Position numbers and translations under genes: made by a program. DNA of 64,000 nucleotides from Colletotrichum lupini (lineage: Eukaryota; Ascomycota; Sordariomycetes; Glomerellales; Glomerellaceae), in assembly GCF_023278565.1 (NCBI RefSeq), contig NC_064675.1, forward strand, positions 1,364,001 to 1,428,000. The letters are read 5' to 3'. This document shows, in pieces, positions 10,378 through 21,200 of the stretch. The notes beneath the pieces are model-generated. The model ran no database searches. It was not told the origin of the DNA and saw nothing but the letters and a program-made list of their open reading frames with translations. How positions within the stretch are numbered: the stretch's first letter is position 1; each line of letters begins with the position of its first letter.

Positions 10378-11842
10378 ATGGATACATCAGAAGACGACTT
10401 CGTTCTCGTCTCCCACGCAGACACCCACCCCACATGCACCTCAACCTCACCTTGCTCATTAGCCCCAGCCTCATCCTCCCCATCCTCCTCATCACCACCA
10501 CCACCGCCTTTCCTCGATGAAATCTCCTCCATCGTAACAGACCTCGCCGACGCACTATGGCCCGTCGACAAAACCATCCACGATAACCCGGAACTCGGCT
10601 ACCGCGAGTTCATTGCCCACGATACCCTAGTGGCCTTCATGCGCACCCAGCCGGGATGGAAAGTCACCCCCTCAGCCTACGGCATGAAAACCGCCTGGGT
10701 TGCCGTCTGGGAAAGCGGAAAGAAGGGACCAGTTGTGTCGTTTAATGTCGAGATGGGTAAGACCTCTCCCCCTCCTCCTCCTCCTCCTTCTTCTGCTCCC
10801 TAACTAACACCTCCCAACAGACTGCCTCCCAGGAATAGGCCACGCCTGCGGCCACAACCTAATAGCAACAGCCTCCCTAACAGGAGCCCTCGCAACCTCA
10901 ACCCTCCTCGCCCGCCACGCCCTCCCCGGCAAACTCATCCTCTACGGCACCCCCGCAGAAGAAGGCGGCGGCGGCAAAATCGCCCTCCTCAAAGCCGGCG
11001 CCTACAACCCCTCCACCTGTCCCGGCACCGGCTCCCCCTCCCGCGCACCAGACATCAACCTCATCTCCCACCCGGGCATCGTCACCTCCACAGCCCTGAT
11101 GCGCACCTCGGCCTACACCTCCCTCCGCCTCGAATATTTCGGCCGCGAGGCCCACGCCGCAGCGAACCCGTGGCTCGGCATCAACGCGCTCGACGCGCTG
11201 GTGGTGGCGTATACCTCGATTTCCGTGCTGAGACAGCAGACGAGGCCGGGGGACGTGATCCAGTGCAATATCTCCGACGGCGGCGCGCGGCCAAACATCA
11301 TCCACGCGTACGCGGCGGCGAACTTCGTGGTGAGGTCGGATACGCAGCCGCGGCTCTCCGAGCTTTTGAAAAAGGTGCAGAGATGCTTCGCTGCGGGGGC
11401 GGAGGCCACGGGGGCGACGTTCAAAGTCACATTTACGGGGGCGTATAAAGATCATGTGCCGAATCGTGTGCTGGGGCGTTCGTATACGCGATACTTCAAC
11501 GCGTTGCTGGGCTCTGGCGGCGACGGAGACGGTGACGACGACGCTCCGATCCCGACGGACGAAGACGTGGATGAGATTCGCGGGCGGACGATGGCGAGTA
11601 CGGATCAGGGGGATATCAGCTACGCCATGCCCTCCCTCAGCGTCGGCTTCGCGATTCCGCCTGGGAAGGGAGGTCAGGGCCCGCATAGCCCAGAGTTTGC
11701 GGAGGCGGCGGGGACGAAGGTTGCGTTTGAGAGGAGTTTGCGCGTTGGAAAGGGGCTGGCTGGTGTTGCGGTTGAGGTTTTGACCAAGGAGGGTATGGTG
11801 GACGAGGTGAAGGCTGCTTGGAGGAGGGATATGGGGGTATGA
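10378..11842 (+). CDS. Peptidase M20-family amidohydrolase (PM20D2/aminoacylase-like)
   Basis: Two exons, 10378-10756 and 10821-11842, are separated by a 64-bp intron (GTAAGA, CTAAC, CAACAG) containing a CCT repeat. They encode 466 residues. The N-terminal 40 residues are Ser/Pro/Thr-rich low complexity; the catalytic part starts near residue 45. Seen motifs are HDNPELGYREF near the start of the domain, LPGIGHACGHN (residues 129-139) with the Cys/His metal-site positions of the M20D group, and TPAEEGGGGK with the catalytic Glu pair at 173-174. The M20 dimerisation-domain segment GREAHAAANPWLGINALDA follows. Enzymes of this type cleave amide bonds of N-acyl amino acids or dipeptides in the cytosol. 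The substrate is not predictable here. The ATG at 10378 is the only good start. Confidence 0.92.
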
Positions 11843-12054
11843 TGGGGGGAGTCTTTGAGATGGAAGGAGAATAGCGAAAAGGAGTAGCTAAGGTATACAG
11901 CTGAGGTTCTGCGGTATATACCGAGGTCGTTTGAAAATATATTCGTGTGCGTACTTCTGAGCACTCACCTTACATACCTAACCCAATATCAGATCGAATC
12001 ATCCTCTAGCCTTTATTCATGACCTCATGTCCTCATGATTCAACAAAAAACACC
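11843..12054. other. 3' flank of the M20 gene
   Basis: This is an AT-rich 3' region without open frames of interest, presumably the 3' UTR and terminator. It runs into the tRNA-like element at 12055. Confidence 0.4.
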
Positions 12055-12152
12055 GGACCACTTGGTCGAGGGGTAGGGCTGTAGAGGCCCCGGTTACATG
12101 GTGAAGACTCCCATCTATTTCGGGGTCCATGTTCGAACCCTCGATCGGTCCA
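12055..12152 (+). tRNA. tRNA-like Pol III element, probably a tRNA pseudogene or SINE head
   Basis: An A-box match, TGGTCGAGGGG (12063-12073), and a B-box match, GTTCGAACC (12131-12139), are followed by a T5 run at 12156-12160, as in tRNA genes. The D-arm reads like a class II tRNA (T8, G9, a GTC/GGC stem, A14, A21). GTAGA at 12081 can pair with TCTAT at 12114-12118, with about 28 nt between them, as if an anticodon arm contained an intron. CGGGG at 12121 can pair with CCTCG at 12139-12143. However, six extra bases interrupt the T-arm, there is no U33 in the expected place, and two of seven acceptor pairs fail. An anticodon cannot be assigned. The best reading is a degenerate tRNA or tRNA-derived element. 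Confidence 0.3.
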
Positions 12153-12615
12153 TTCTTTTTCTCATATTTTGCTTTCTTACTTTCTGAGATGATGTCTGAT
12201 CCTCTTTCCACGATCACACAAGCGAGATTTGTAAGCAAGCTTCTGGAAACTTGTCCTCGTATCATAGCGTACACACACAAAGGTGTATGTATATCCATCT
12301 ACTCGCCTGTATCATATCTTTCAGCCTCTCCTTTACCCCCACATCATCACAAGTTTAAAGCCCCCCCGCAAAGCATCAGCGCATCTTCTTGTGTATGGTA
12401 AATGATCAAGGTGAAGAAATCATGATTGTACAAGGTCCTAGTACATCCCAACCCGTAGGTATAATAATACACGCCCAAAACTCCCCATCATAGTCAAGAC
12501 ACCCCAATATCAAAACATATCTCATAGTCATACCAACTGCTTCTCTTCCTCCATCCCTCCCATTCCTGGGTAGACCTAGAGAGGCAGACAACCTCAGACC
12601 TTCAGACCGTCGTCC
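12153..12615. other. Intergenic, convergent 3' ends
   Basis: This stretch lies between the tRNA-like element and the 3' end of the minus-strand GPHR-like gene. It includes short AC-rich text near 12270-12285. No gene is supported. Confidence 0.45.
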
Positions 12616-14262
12616 CTACATCCTCTTGGCACCCATCTCCTCCGCCCCAAACTCATCCCACTCCTCCCTCCCAATCCTCCTCGAAATCCACACCCCCAGC
12701 CCAGTAACACCGCAACTCGCCAAAAACCACCCCTCAAACCACCAATCCACAAACCGCGGCTCCAGCGCGCCCGCCAACGCATCCCCCACCGCGCTGCCCA
12801 TCTCCCGCGGCAAATTGCTCCTCAACAACAGCGCCGCCGAAATCACATACACGGCCGTGATCTGCCCAATCATGAGCGCCAAGTTCGCCTGCGCCTGGTA
12901 CAGCAACCCCGGCATCCACTTGGAGAACAGGTGGAACGTCTGCAGCACGCTGTTGGCGCTCGCCGCGAGCATGACACCCGACAACAGGAAACTAATCTGC
13001 CGCGCCCATGCAATCTGGTCCAGCGAAGGGTCCCAGTGCCGCGCCAGCAGGCCGAGGAACCGGTTGATCGGGTCCGAGGAGCTGAAGCTCGAAGAAGGGT
13101 AATACGCCCTCCGCAGCGTCGCCAGCGTCGTCGCCAGGATGCGGTAGAGGCAGTACAGCGAAAAGACGTAGTGCGGGACGGCGAGCACTTTCCCAATCGT
13201 CGTCGCCGCGCGCGCGTCCGCTGCCCGGCGCGAGCGCATCACCCCCAGCGAGGAATGCAAGTTCGCCTCCATCGTCTCGAGGCCCGTGATCTCCAGCCGC
13301 AGGGCGCGCATCTCGGCCTCGTCGCCGCCGCCCATGCCCCTCACGGCGCCGAGCATCTTGCCCATGAACCCGCCGCCGCCGGCCCCCGAACTCGAAGACC
13401 CGCCCGACTGCGCCTCGGCCGCCTTCCGCTCCAGCGCCTGAAGCCGGTGTCGTTTCGTGAGGAGCATCTCGTTGGTGGCATCCAGCCCGGCCTCCTTTCT
13501 CGAAACATCCGCCTCCGTAACGGGCCTCTTTCTCCGTTCCGACACCGCGCCGAGGGTATGCCACGGGCTCGACACCGCCGCGAACCCGCTCAGCATCGCC
13601 ATCAGCGAGATCCCGATGACGCCGATCCTCTCCAGACAAGCGCGCAGCACCCCGCCGCCCGCCGTCGCCGTCTTATCAAGCCCAACCAACCCGCCCAGGC
13701 TCCAAAACGCAAACACCCACCCCCCGAAAACGAGCATCTGCACAGCCCACGCGAACCTCGGTATCCTCCCCTTATTGTTCCGCTGAAACTTCCACCCGGC
13801 GCCCGAGACCACGCTCTGGATCTCGAGAAACGGAATAACACCCACAAGCAGCACAAGCAACGTCGGCACCGTAACCCGCAACCCGACCTCCCTCGCGCGC
13901 CTGCTCACCAAATCCGAAATCTCGCTCAATATCAACTCGCCCAGCACCGTCGCCAGCGCAATCGTAACACTAAACACAGCGGCCGCGACGCGCCGCCGCG
14001 CGCTCTTTTGTCCGTGTTCGGCGTGGGCCTGGCGCAGGCTCGGCGGGGCGTGGGAGGGGAGGTAGTGGTCCTCCCCGTCGTGGGCGTCGTGGACCCTGGC
14101 GAGTTTGGGGAAGATGGTCTGGCTCGCGAAGACGGCGACGGCGGCGAAGGTGAGGAGGAAGGGCAGCAGCGAGAAGAGCAGGCCGACGGTCGACGGTGCG
14201 TTGGGGTCTACGGCGGCGCAAGCGGACTCGTCGCAGGAGGCGGTGGACCAGAACCAGGGCAT
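12616..14262 (-). CDS. Golgi pH regulator / ABA-GPCR-type membrane protein (GPHR-like)
   Basis: Single exon of 548 residues starting at the ATG at 14262 (MPWFWST). The frame extends 22 codons further upstream but without an ATG. Eight to nine hydrophobic helices are visible: about residues 26-51, 92-112, 126-146, several between 165 and 240, and a C-terminal group including LAVPHYVFSLYCLYRILA, ISFLLSGVMLAASANSVLQT, LALMIGQITAVYVISAALLL and a last helix before the acidic end. A cytosolic stretch in the middle contains an amphipathic, coiled-coil-like segment (NEMLLTKRHRLQALERKAAE) and a Gly/Ser-rich insert. This layout is the GPHR_N plus ABA_GPCR arrangement. Animal members are Golgi anion channels needed for luminal acidification; plant GTG proteins were proposed as receptors. 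The role in fungi is likely endomembrane pH or ion balance, by inference. Confidence 0.87.
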   Translation of the reverse strand: MPWFWSTASCDESACAAVDPNAPSTVGLLFSLLPFLLTFAAVAVFASQTIFPKLARVHDAHDGEDHYLPSHAPPSLRQAHAEHGQKSARRRVAAAVFSVTIALATVLGELILSEISDLVSRRAREVGLRVTVPTLLVLLVGVIPFLEIQSVVSGAGWKFQRNNKGRIPRFAWAVQMLVFGGWVFAFWSLGGLVGLDKTATAGGGVLRACLERIGVIGISLMAMLSGFAAVSSPWHTLGAVSERRKRPVTEADVSRKEAGLDATNEMLLTKRHRLQALERKAAEAQSGGSSSSGAGGGGFMGKMLGAVRGMGGGDEAEMRALRLEITGLETMEANLHSSLGVMRSRRAADARAATTIGKVLAVPHYVFSLYCLYRILATTLATLRRAYYPSSSFSSSDPINRFLGLLARHWDPSLDQIAWARQISFLLSGVMLAASANSVLQTFHLFSKWMPGLLYQAQANLALMIGQITAVYVISAALLLRSNLPREMGSAVGDALAGALEPRFVDWWFEGWFLASCGVTGLGVWISRRIGREEWDEFGAEEMGAKRM

Positions 14263-15164
14263 CTTGTTGGTGGTGATGGTGGTGGTATCGTCGGTAGTGG
14301 GGCGTCGTCTGCGTTCGCGCGCGAGCAAAGGGACATGTGCGATATGTATCCGTAGCCGAGCAGAGCAAGATTCATCCTATGTCTGCTTCTCGATTGTTGA
14401 GTAGGATGAAAGCAGGTGTGGCAGAAAAGAAAACAGACTGGTGTCCTTAGCGAGGAATTAGCATGGCTGTCTTCGACATTGTTTGGTATGCGTTGGCTGG
14501 CTTCGGACAACCGTTACAGTGCGACGGCTGTGACGAGAAAATAAGGGCGACATTGGATTCGTAACCTTTGTGTCGGACTTGGGGGCCCCTCAGCCACACG
14601 ACAACCTGGCCTCAGCTCTCCACTCTGAAGCTCCGGCGACTTTTTTTTTTTTAGTTGAGCTTCAGCCACATGTCTTTGCGCCACACTTTGTACCTCCTGG
14701 TCAACTTTGGAACCTTAGAAGTCTGGAACATTGGAACTCGCCCACCTTCGTCAAGAGCAGCCCCGCAAGATGCGACGGAGCGGCCAATGGACATCAGGCA
14801 AAGACTCACTCAAGACTCAACAGCCCCATGAACAACAGACGCTGTCACAAAAAGATGTACGACACACCACCAGAAGCTGCACGGAAAATGCAATAGAATT
14901 TCGGCCAGTTTTCATCATTTCAGTCTCTTATGGGTATCAATCCACGGGCTCCATGCAGAGCAGGAGGTTTTAACAACTACGCCGACTACCTAGACAATCC
15001 TCCCTTGACACTTCCCTTCGGCTCCGCACACACACCACAACTACGGGATATGTCGTCCCAGCAAACTGAAAATGCCCACGCTATCGACCAAACGCCGTCT
15101 AATACCACACATGCTAGTTCGTGACCCTACCTGCCTCTCCATTCGAAGCCATGGGGCTGCTGTA
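14263..15164. other. Intergenic, 0.9 kb
   Basis: This region separates the two minus-strand genes: promoter of the GPHR-like gene and 3' flank of the stress-protein gene. It contains a T12-type run near 14640. Short open frames on the plus strand lack any recognisable features. Confidence 0.5.
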
Positions 15165-18100
15165 TCAGCTGTTGCTGCTGTGTCGCGAGGCTTTGGACTC
15201 CTCGTCTTCGTCATCATCTACTCCGCTGGCGCTAGAGTCCAAACTCGACTTTCGTTGCTTGAGGGCTGCCGCCTCGTTGGCCTCCATCTTGTGGAGCTTG
15301 TCCATCTGCGACGAGTTGATAAGCTGGTCGCCAGAGAACGTCTCGAACTCGTCCTCATCATCGTCATCTTCCTCATCGCTGTCGCCCGCTGCACTAGGCG
15401 GGGCGGATGATCTACCCGTGCCCGCGCTGCTCGTTTGTGCGAGATTGGATGGCGCTGATTGGTGTCTCGGATGCAGAAGAGCATTGAGGTCGACTGGCTT
15501 GATAGTTGGGTCAAATGCCGCAGGCAATCCTAGCGCTTTGGCGACTTGATGTGCCTCTTCGTCCGCCGTGTTGTGAACTTCCACTTCATACATGCTGCTT
15601 CTCTCGCTGTCGGCCTCGTGCTTTCCGCCTGTCGCTGACAGCATCCTGACATATGTCTGCCGTTCCGTATCGTTCTTTCTCTTATTCTTCTTCTTCTCCC
15701 GCTTCTCCGTCGGGCGGACGACGACAACAGGAACAGGCGAGTACTGCAAACAGTACTTCGAAAAGGAATTGCGCGTATTGACCAGGCCTTGGAGGCCACC
15801 GAGCGACCGGCCCCTCGTGCCAACGATGAGCATTGCAGGCTGGTGAATTTGGATCTGGGACATGATAATAATTAGCGCCTACTCCACTGCCGTGCGCCAA
15901 GACTGCCGCGTCACATCTTTCTACTCACCAGTCGCTGGAATGTCGCATGGAGTTTTCCACTCGCGTACTCCAGTACAATACTGATGGCTCGGTTCAGGCC
16001 GTTGCGCTTCAGGATGCCATCCATGACCTTCTTCGCCTCTTCCTGGTATATTTTGTTCGTTTCGGCGGCTCGTAGCTCCTTCTCAATAACGCGCACACAG
16101 ACAACCTCATCTCCGTCGTCGACTAGCTCGTCGAGTAGCCACTGCAACGCATAGTCGGAGTAAGCATGCTCGTCGACGCCGACCATGAAGGTGCGCGATC
16201 GTCGTTGCGCTTGGTACCCCCGGTGACGGACATTCAACGTCAGCGAAAGCGTGTTGTTCTTAGTCGCCTCGCCCAAAGGAAGGTTGTCGAATGCGACATG
16301 TGACTGGAACCTGTCAGGCAAAGAGGGTTGAGTTAGTGTCGCCATTAGGTAACGTTGTTCCGAGCAATTGGTAAACGAAAAGACGCAAAAGGGCGGATGA
16401 GATGAAGTGTGCTAAGAAAACGTTGAGATCTGGGGATGATGAAGTGTGGAAAAGCGACGAGACCACTGGCCAGAGTCAAGAGGGGTGGAAATGAAAAAGG
16501 GTCGAGAGGTCGTGATTTGGTAAGAGGCAGCCGGGATCCAGGACAAGGACTGGGCGGAAATGCGACAATGACAGCTGCTTTCCCTCCTGTCAGGTCCTCC
16601 TGCGGGGGACGTCACGGTTGCGCCAGGCTAAGGGTGGCTGTGGAGGATGAGTCGATGAGCGCCCACCTCCGCCATTTCCCCTTCTCTTTGTGAACCCAAG
16701 AACACCGTAAAGAAACAGCTACAGGCGCTACAGCGGGGTAGTGGGGCAAAGACGAGTGACTCTAGCAAATAACAGTAACCAATGCGTCATCCAGAACCGG
16801 CAAGGTCGCTTTCAATGAGGTGTCGTGTGATCCTCCTGATGGCATATTGCAGCCCGATGAGTGAGGCAAGATATGGACCGCAACGCGACATGGACTCAGA
16901 GTAAAAAACAGATGCGTTTGCTGGAGTTGCCGCGAGACGCTTGAAAAGTTCGTCTGACCTCAAGGTTGAAATGCTCAGGGGATGCCTGTTGGTGACAGTA
17001 CTGGCTCATTGTAGTGATGCCGGCGGGATTACTCGGAAACTGGAAAATATGGGGTGCCATAACAGGCACGAGGCCGCCGCTGGCCGACTGGTCCGACCCC
17101 GCCATCCCGATCCTGACGCTGGAGTCGGCGCCCGGAGGAGGCTTCCTCAGTAGCGACGGCAATGCCCATGCATCCTAGGCGCAGGGAGTATCTGGGACGG
17201 AAGCTGAGAAACGGAGTGGAGACCAAGACGGCTGCGGCCGACGAATCGTTCATCCACGGGCGAGCGAAGCGACCGGAACTGCGGCATGGCTGCGGAGAAG
17301 GTGGCCGTCGTATTGAACTCTTGATCCGAGGCTTCCGGCCTAGTGGAGGACTGCAGAATCCACGCATGTAAGGCGAAACCAACGGCAGCATATAAGGTGG
17401 CCCCGAAGCCACACTGCATCTGACCCAACTGCATCTGCCACCGACGTACTTACGTCGAGTTGACCTAGATGTTATCTGTCCAGCTACACGACATCGGATA
17501 CAGACACCGAACCAAAAAAGCGTCACGACCAAAGCTGCCACTTGCAAACACTTGGTTGTAAAGGGGCCCCGAATATGGGGGCAAAGAAATGGCTAAACGA
17601 TAGGAACGGGAAGTGATACGCTTACCTCTCAGGTGGAGGCGATGAGGCCCTGATACGCTCCTTGTTCGTCTTCTTCTGGTTGCCCTGCGGCAGCGACGGG
17701 TTCCGCAATGGTGCAAAGCTCAGCGACGCTATTGATGATCCTCTCGGCCTTCCTCCATACGATTCGGTCCGTGACGACTCGGCAGAGAAGCTTCCTGTTG
17801 CGCTTTCGAGGGTGGAAGGGCTTGCGAAGCTCGAAAGTGTGGTCGCACGGCTCAATGGCTCTGCATCGTTGGCCTTGGTTTCCTCGTCTTTCTTTTGCGA
17901 CTGCGCCTGCGACGAAGACTCAATGGAGAAGTAGTCCGTCTTTGTTTGGTCAGAGGGTTGTATCGGAGTCTTTGGCGAGACATCGGAATCGGGGCTTTGG
18001 ACGTTGAGCATCGAACGGGGGGTTGGCCCAGACATGGTGTGCCGCCGTTCTGCCGCCGTCGTCGGTGCCGGCGTCGTCGTTGTTGTCTTGGGCTCCCACT

Positions 18101-18221
18101 GGAGTTCTGGAAAGTGAAGTCTCGGTGAAGATGGCGAGGAGTTGCCCTTGCTATTCTTCTTTTTCTTTTTGGTGCTTTGCGGAAGCAAGAATACGCTACG
18201 CCAATTTTCTGATGGTTTCAT
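15165..18221 (-). CDS. Universal stress protein (UspA-domain) with long disordered N-terminus
   Basis: Three exons: 18221-17626, 16310-15929 and 15854-15165, in phase, 555 residues. The first intron is 1315 bp (17625-16311), very long for this genome but well formed, with donor GTAAGC, branch ACTAAC and acceptor CTGACAG. The second is 74 bp. Residues 1-198 are Ser/Thr/Pro/Lys-rich and disordered. A Usp domain follows: VGVDEHAYSDYALQWLLDEL, GDEVVCVRVIEKE, then VGTRGRSLGGLQGLVNTRN and SPVPVVVVRP. In the nucleotide-binding loop (G-2X-G-9X-G-S/T) the last Gly-Ser is replaced. The C-terminal 190 residues are acidic and disordered (a DEEDDDDEDE run). Usp proteins bind ATP or related nucleotides and act in stress survival. 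The start is uncertain: the ATG at 18035 (MSGPTPRS) is another in-frame candidate, and an ATG at 16345 could give a 368-residue short form. Confidence 0.85.
16311..17625 (-). other. Long (1315 bp) intron of the stress-protein gene
   Basis: The boundaries are GAGAG/GTAAGC at 17626/17625 and CCTGACAG/GTTCCAG at 16311/16310. They join SSPPPER to FQSHVAFDN without a frame change. A branch-type CACTAACTC sits about 20 nt before the acceptor. Open frames inside, up to 172 codons, have no recognisable domain. An internal promoter is possible because an ATG at 16345, within the intron, reads in frame into exon 2. Confidence 0.65.
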
Positions 18222-21200
18222 TGAAGACTGTTCAGCTGCTGTGTAATCAATGTCAGCATGAGCGCAGCGGCAAAGCAGTCGTCCCGTTGGGAAGGAATCG
18301 GGCAGATGCGCTGGGTTGAACAGAGTCGCTCAAAGCCTCGGACGGGATATGTGCAACGAGCCTGTCTTGGAAGGGACAAAAGGGCAACGTGTAGAAGATC
18401 AGAAGGTAATTTGCGCCGAGGTGAGTGGCTGATGGTGGACTGACCACAGCGTCTGGAAATGGAAAGGAGCGTCTGTCGACTGATAGTTGGAACGTGGAGG
18501 TCAAACGGTGACAGTCAGGTCAGAGCGTCTCGTCGTCGAATATGCGTGGAGAGGTAGGTAGGTATGCGTCAGTGGCGAGGGTGACCTTATCGATGGAAAT
18601 TGGATGAGCTCTTGTTCACGACAGGATTCGGCTCTGGGTACGTATGATGCTTAGTTGAGTTGTTTGAGGTTTGTATGTTTCTTCATCGGTTGTTCCTGAA
18701 AGTAAAAAGGGGATTGACGAAAAAGCTGTTCCGACAAGATGATATGTGTGTCCAACAATGCCAAGGAAGTTATGTTTGCAGCCGCACGCCGTCGTCTTTG
18801 AAGAGACGGAGCTCTCTCTTATGGCGAGGAAGCACAGCGTAGGAGGCAGTTCCGCCAAGACCTGCGGGGCCTCACAAGGCACAGGGAAGCGCGAGGATGG
18901 TGTTGCTGTTGGATGGGAAGCCGAAGAACGGGGTGTGGCGTAGACGGTAGCGCGACCGGTACGAGTCGAGGGTCGAGGGTCTAGAGTCTAAGTGATGACA
19001 GACCGGGTCGGTGAGCAGGTGATGTTGTTAGTTGACCAGGATGACAGCTGTTGCTGGTGCCGCTCAGGTGTGTGGGAAACGGGGCGGGAAAGCGGCCGGG
19101 GCAACAGAGCTGAGAGCTTGGCTAGCGGGTGGTAGCAGTAGAGGGAAAGCCGAGGAAGGACTTTATCTCGGTCTCTGACTCTTTGGACACGACGACGGGT
19201 TTGAGGTGACTCGAGTAGGTAGGTAGAGAGCTACCTAACGGTAAAGCATCCGTGAGAAGTTGGTAGACCCGTTGCAGTCCAGGCGGCTGGATGCGGGGGT
19301 GGACAAAGTATATCCTTGAGACCGAGACTGGCGTGGAATGGGCAGAGAATGAGACAATGCAGCTCGAAAAGAAGCTCAGGAATGGGGTTGGAAAAGTCTG
19401 GGCATGCGTGGGTTGTGGTGGAACAAACAGACTGTATCGGTACTCTGTCGATATTCGTAGCAGCAATTCGGAGAGTAGAACAAGGTAGAAGAAGGAGGCT
19501 CGAGGTTGGAGGACTGGAGTGGTCTAAGTACGGTCTGGGCCTGGATGCGAGACGCTCCGCTTGTCGTGTTTGCTCTGTTCTTCCGTGTTCCTCTCTTCGT
19601 CCTGGCAAGGTCGCTCTCGAGCTTGTGCAAATTCTCGAGAGGGTGACGGCGTGACGCACAGCTCCAGTGAGAGTTTTGGAGGGAGAAGAGCAGCAACGGG
19701 CACCAAAAACAGGGGTTGGCGATGGTTGATACCCTGGTCGGCCAGGGTCGTCTCGGCTGGGGGTTCTCTTTCGCGGTTGAGATGGTGGACGGTGGGCCAG
19801 GTAAATGCGCACACCTCAGGCGGAGAGGAGAGGCACTCGAGTCGAATCTGAGTCTTTCTGCTTTCACACCCACAGCTACGAGCCTACGGAGTACATACAG
19901 CTGGACGGAAAGGTGGAGGAGGGGAGGAGAGGGGCTCGGGAAGCTGGTGCAATGCGGTGCAAGTGCGCAGGGATGAGATGGCTGGAGATTTCGAGTTTGT
20001 TTGATGCCGTTGGCCAGCCCCAGAGAGAGTCGCGACTTGTGTGTGCACCGAGATTTGCCGGTGGGTTATGTACCCCTCTCCTCCCACTCTCACAGTTACG
20101 GTCAACGTCTTCCTTCCTTTGACGTTTACTACCTTAGTAACCGTAAGGTGCCTACCTTCCAGGTTGCTCCCGCCTGTCTGACCCGAGAAGATGTATACAT
20201 AAGGTATCGAGGTACTCGGGTTACAATGGAAGGTTGATTTGATCCGATCGAGAAAATGGACGCAGCTGATGGACGTAGGTACTTTAGACATGTAAGGCAG
20301 GAAGGAAGAAAGGTACTTTGGATGAATGGGAAAGATGGAAGGCAGAGACGTGACTTCCTCGGCATGCCTATCTCACTCAGCTGAACCTTCCTCGGAAAAG
20401 GAGGTGCAGGAGCTAGGGTCACCCACAGGCACCAGCTGCATCAGCGCTGCACCTGCTGCACTTGCTGCACCTGATGTCAACTCGATGGGTTGCAGCTTCC
20501 ATCCATCTTGGAAAGAGCCCCCGGTGCATCTTGTTCCTTCCCAGTTGCCAGGTTCCCCAGGCTGAGTCTTGAATAGTAAGGTAGGAAAGTGCCAAAGTGA
20601 CAAAGTGCATGCCTTTTTCCTTATTCGCATCATCGCAAGCCTTAATACCTTGCCTTAGTAATGCATATTGGACTTGCTCTTCTTCAACCATCAGGCCTGT
20701 GACGATTCCTTCGCTTCGTAATCTCAGACTGCGAGATGCACATCCCCACGACAGGCTACAGATGCCTTGGACGGAATACGACAGCCTCAAGACCGCGGCC
20801 TCCGAAATTTCCTATCACGCCGTCTTCCAACACCTACACAAGCACCAGCACCAGCACCACCGGACCCAAAATAACACTGGGAACACCACCCCAAACTCGC
20901 CAAGACCACCCCAAGTACCGAACCCAATCATCCTCTCCGCTCCACGGCGCCTCTAATGCCTGAGCTGGCTCTAATTACACATCAAGACTTCCAGCTTCGC
21001 TTTCAAGCTTCTCGGCTCCCCTTTCCAAGCACCCGCCGTAACGCCCACCCCTGCTGGCTGTCTTGACTCTTACACAGTAGGCTCCCTGGCTCCCAAGGCA
21101 AGTCACTACGGCTTACTCTGTACAGTAGTCCCTATCCACCAGAGACTCTCCCTCCAATACCGTCTAGCACAAACACAACGAGACAGACTCTGGATGAGTC

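Noticed and set aside
5431..11842. Possible metabolic cluster of esterase, MFS permease and M20 hydrolase
   Set aside because: No backbone biosynthetic enzyme or pathway regulator is present, and the enzymes do not obviously share a substrate; proximity alone is not enough.
12931..14355. 474-codon plus-strand open frame
   Set aside because: Antisense shadow of the GPHR-like gene, Arg/Pro/His-rich, without any domain.
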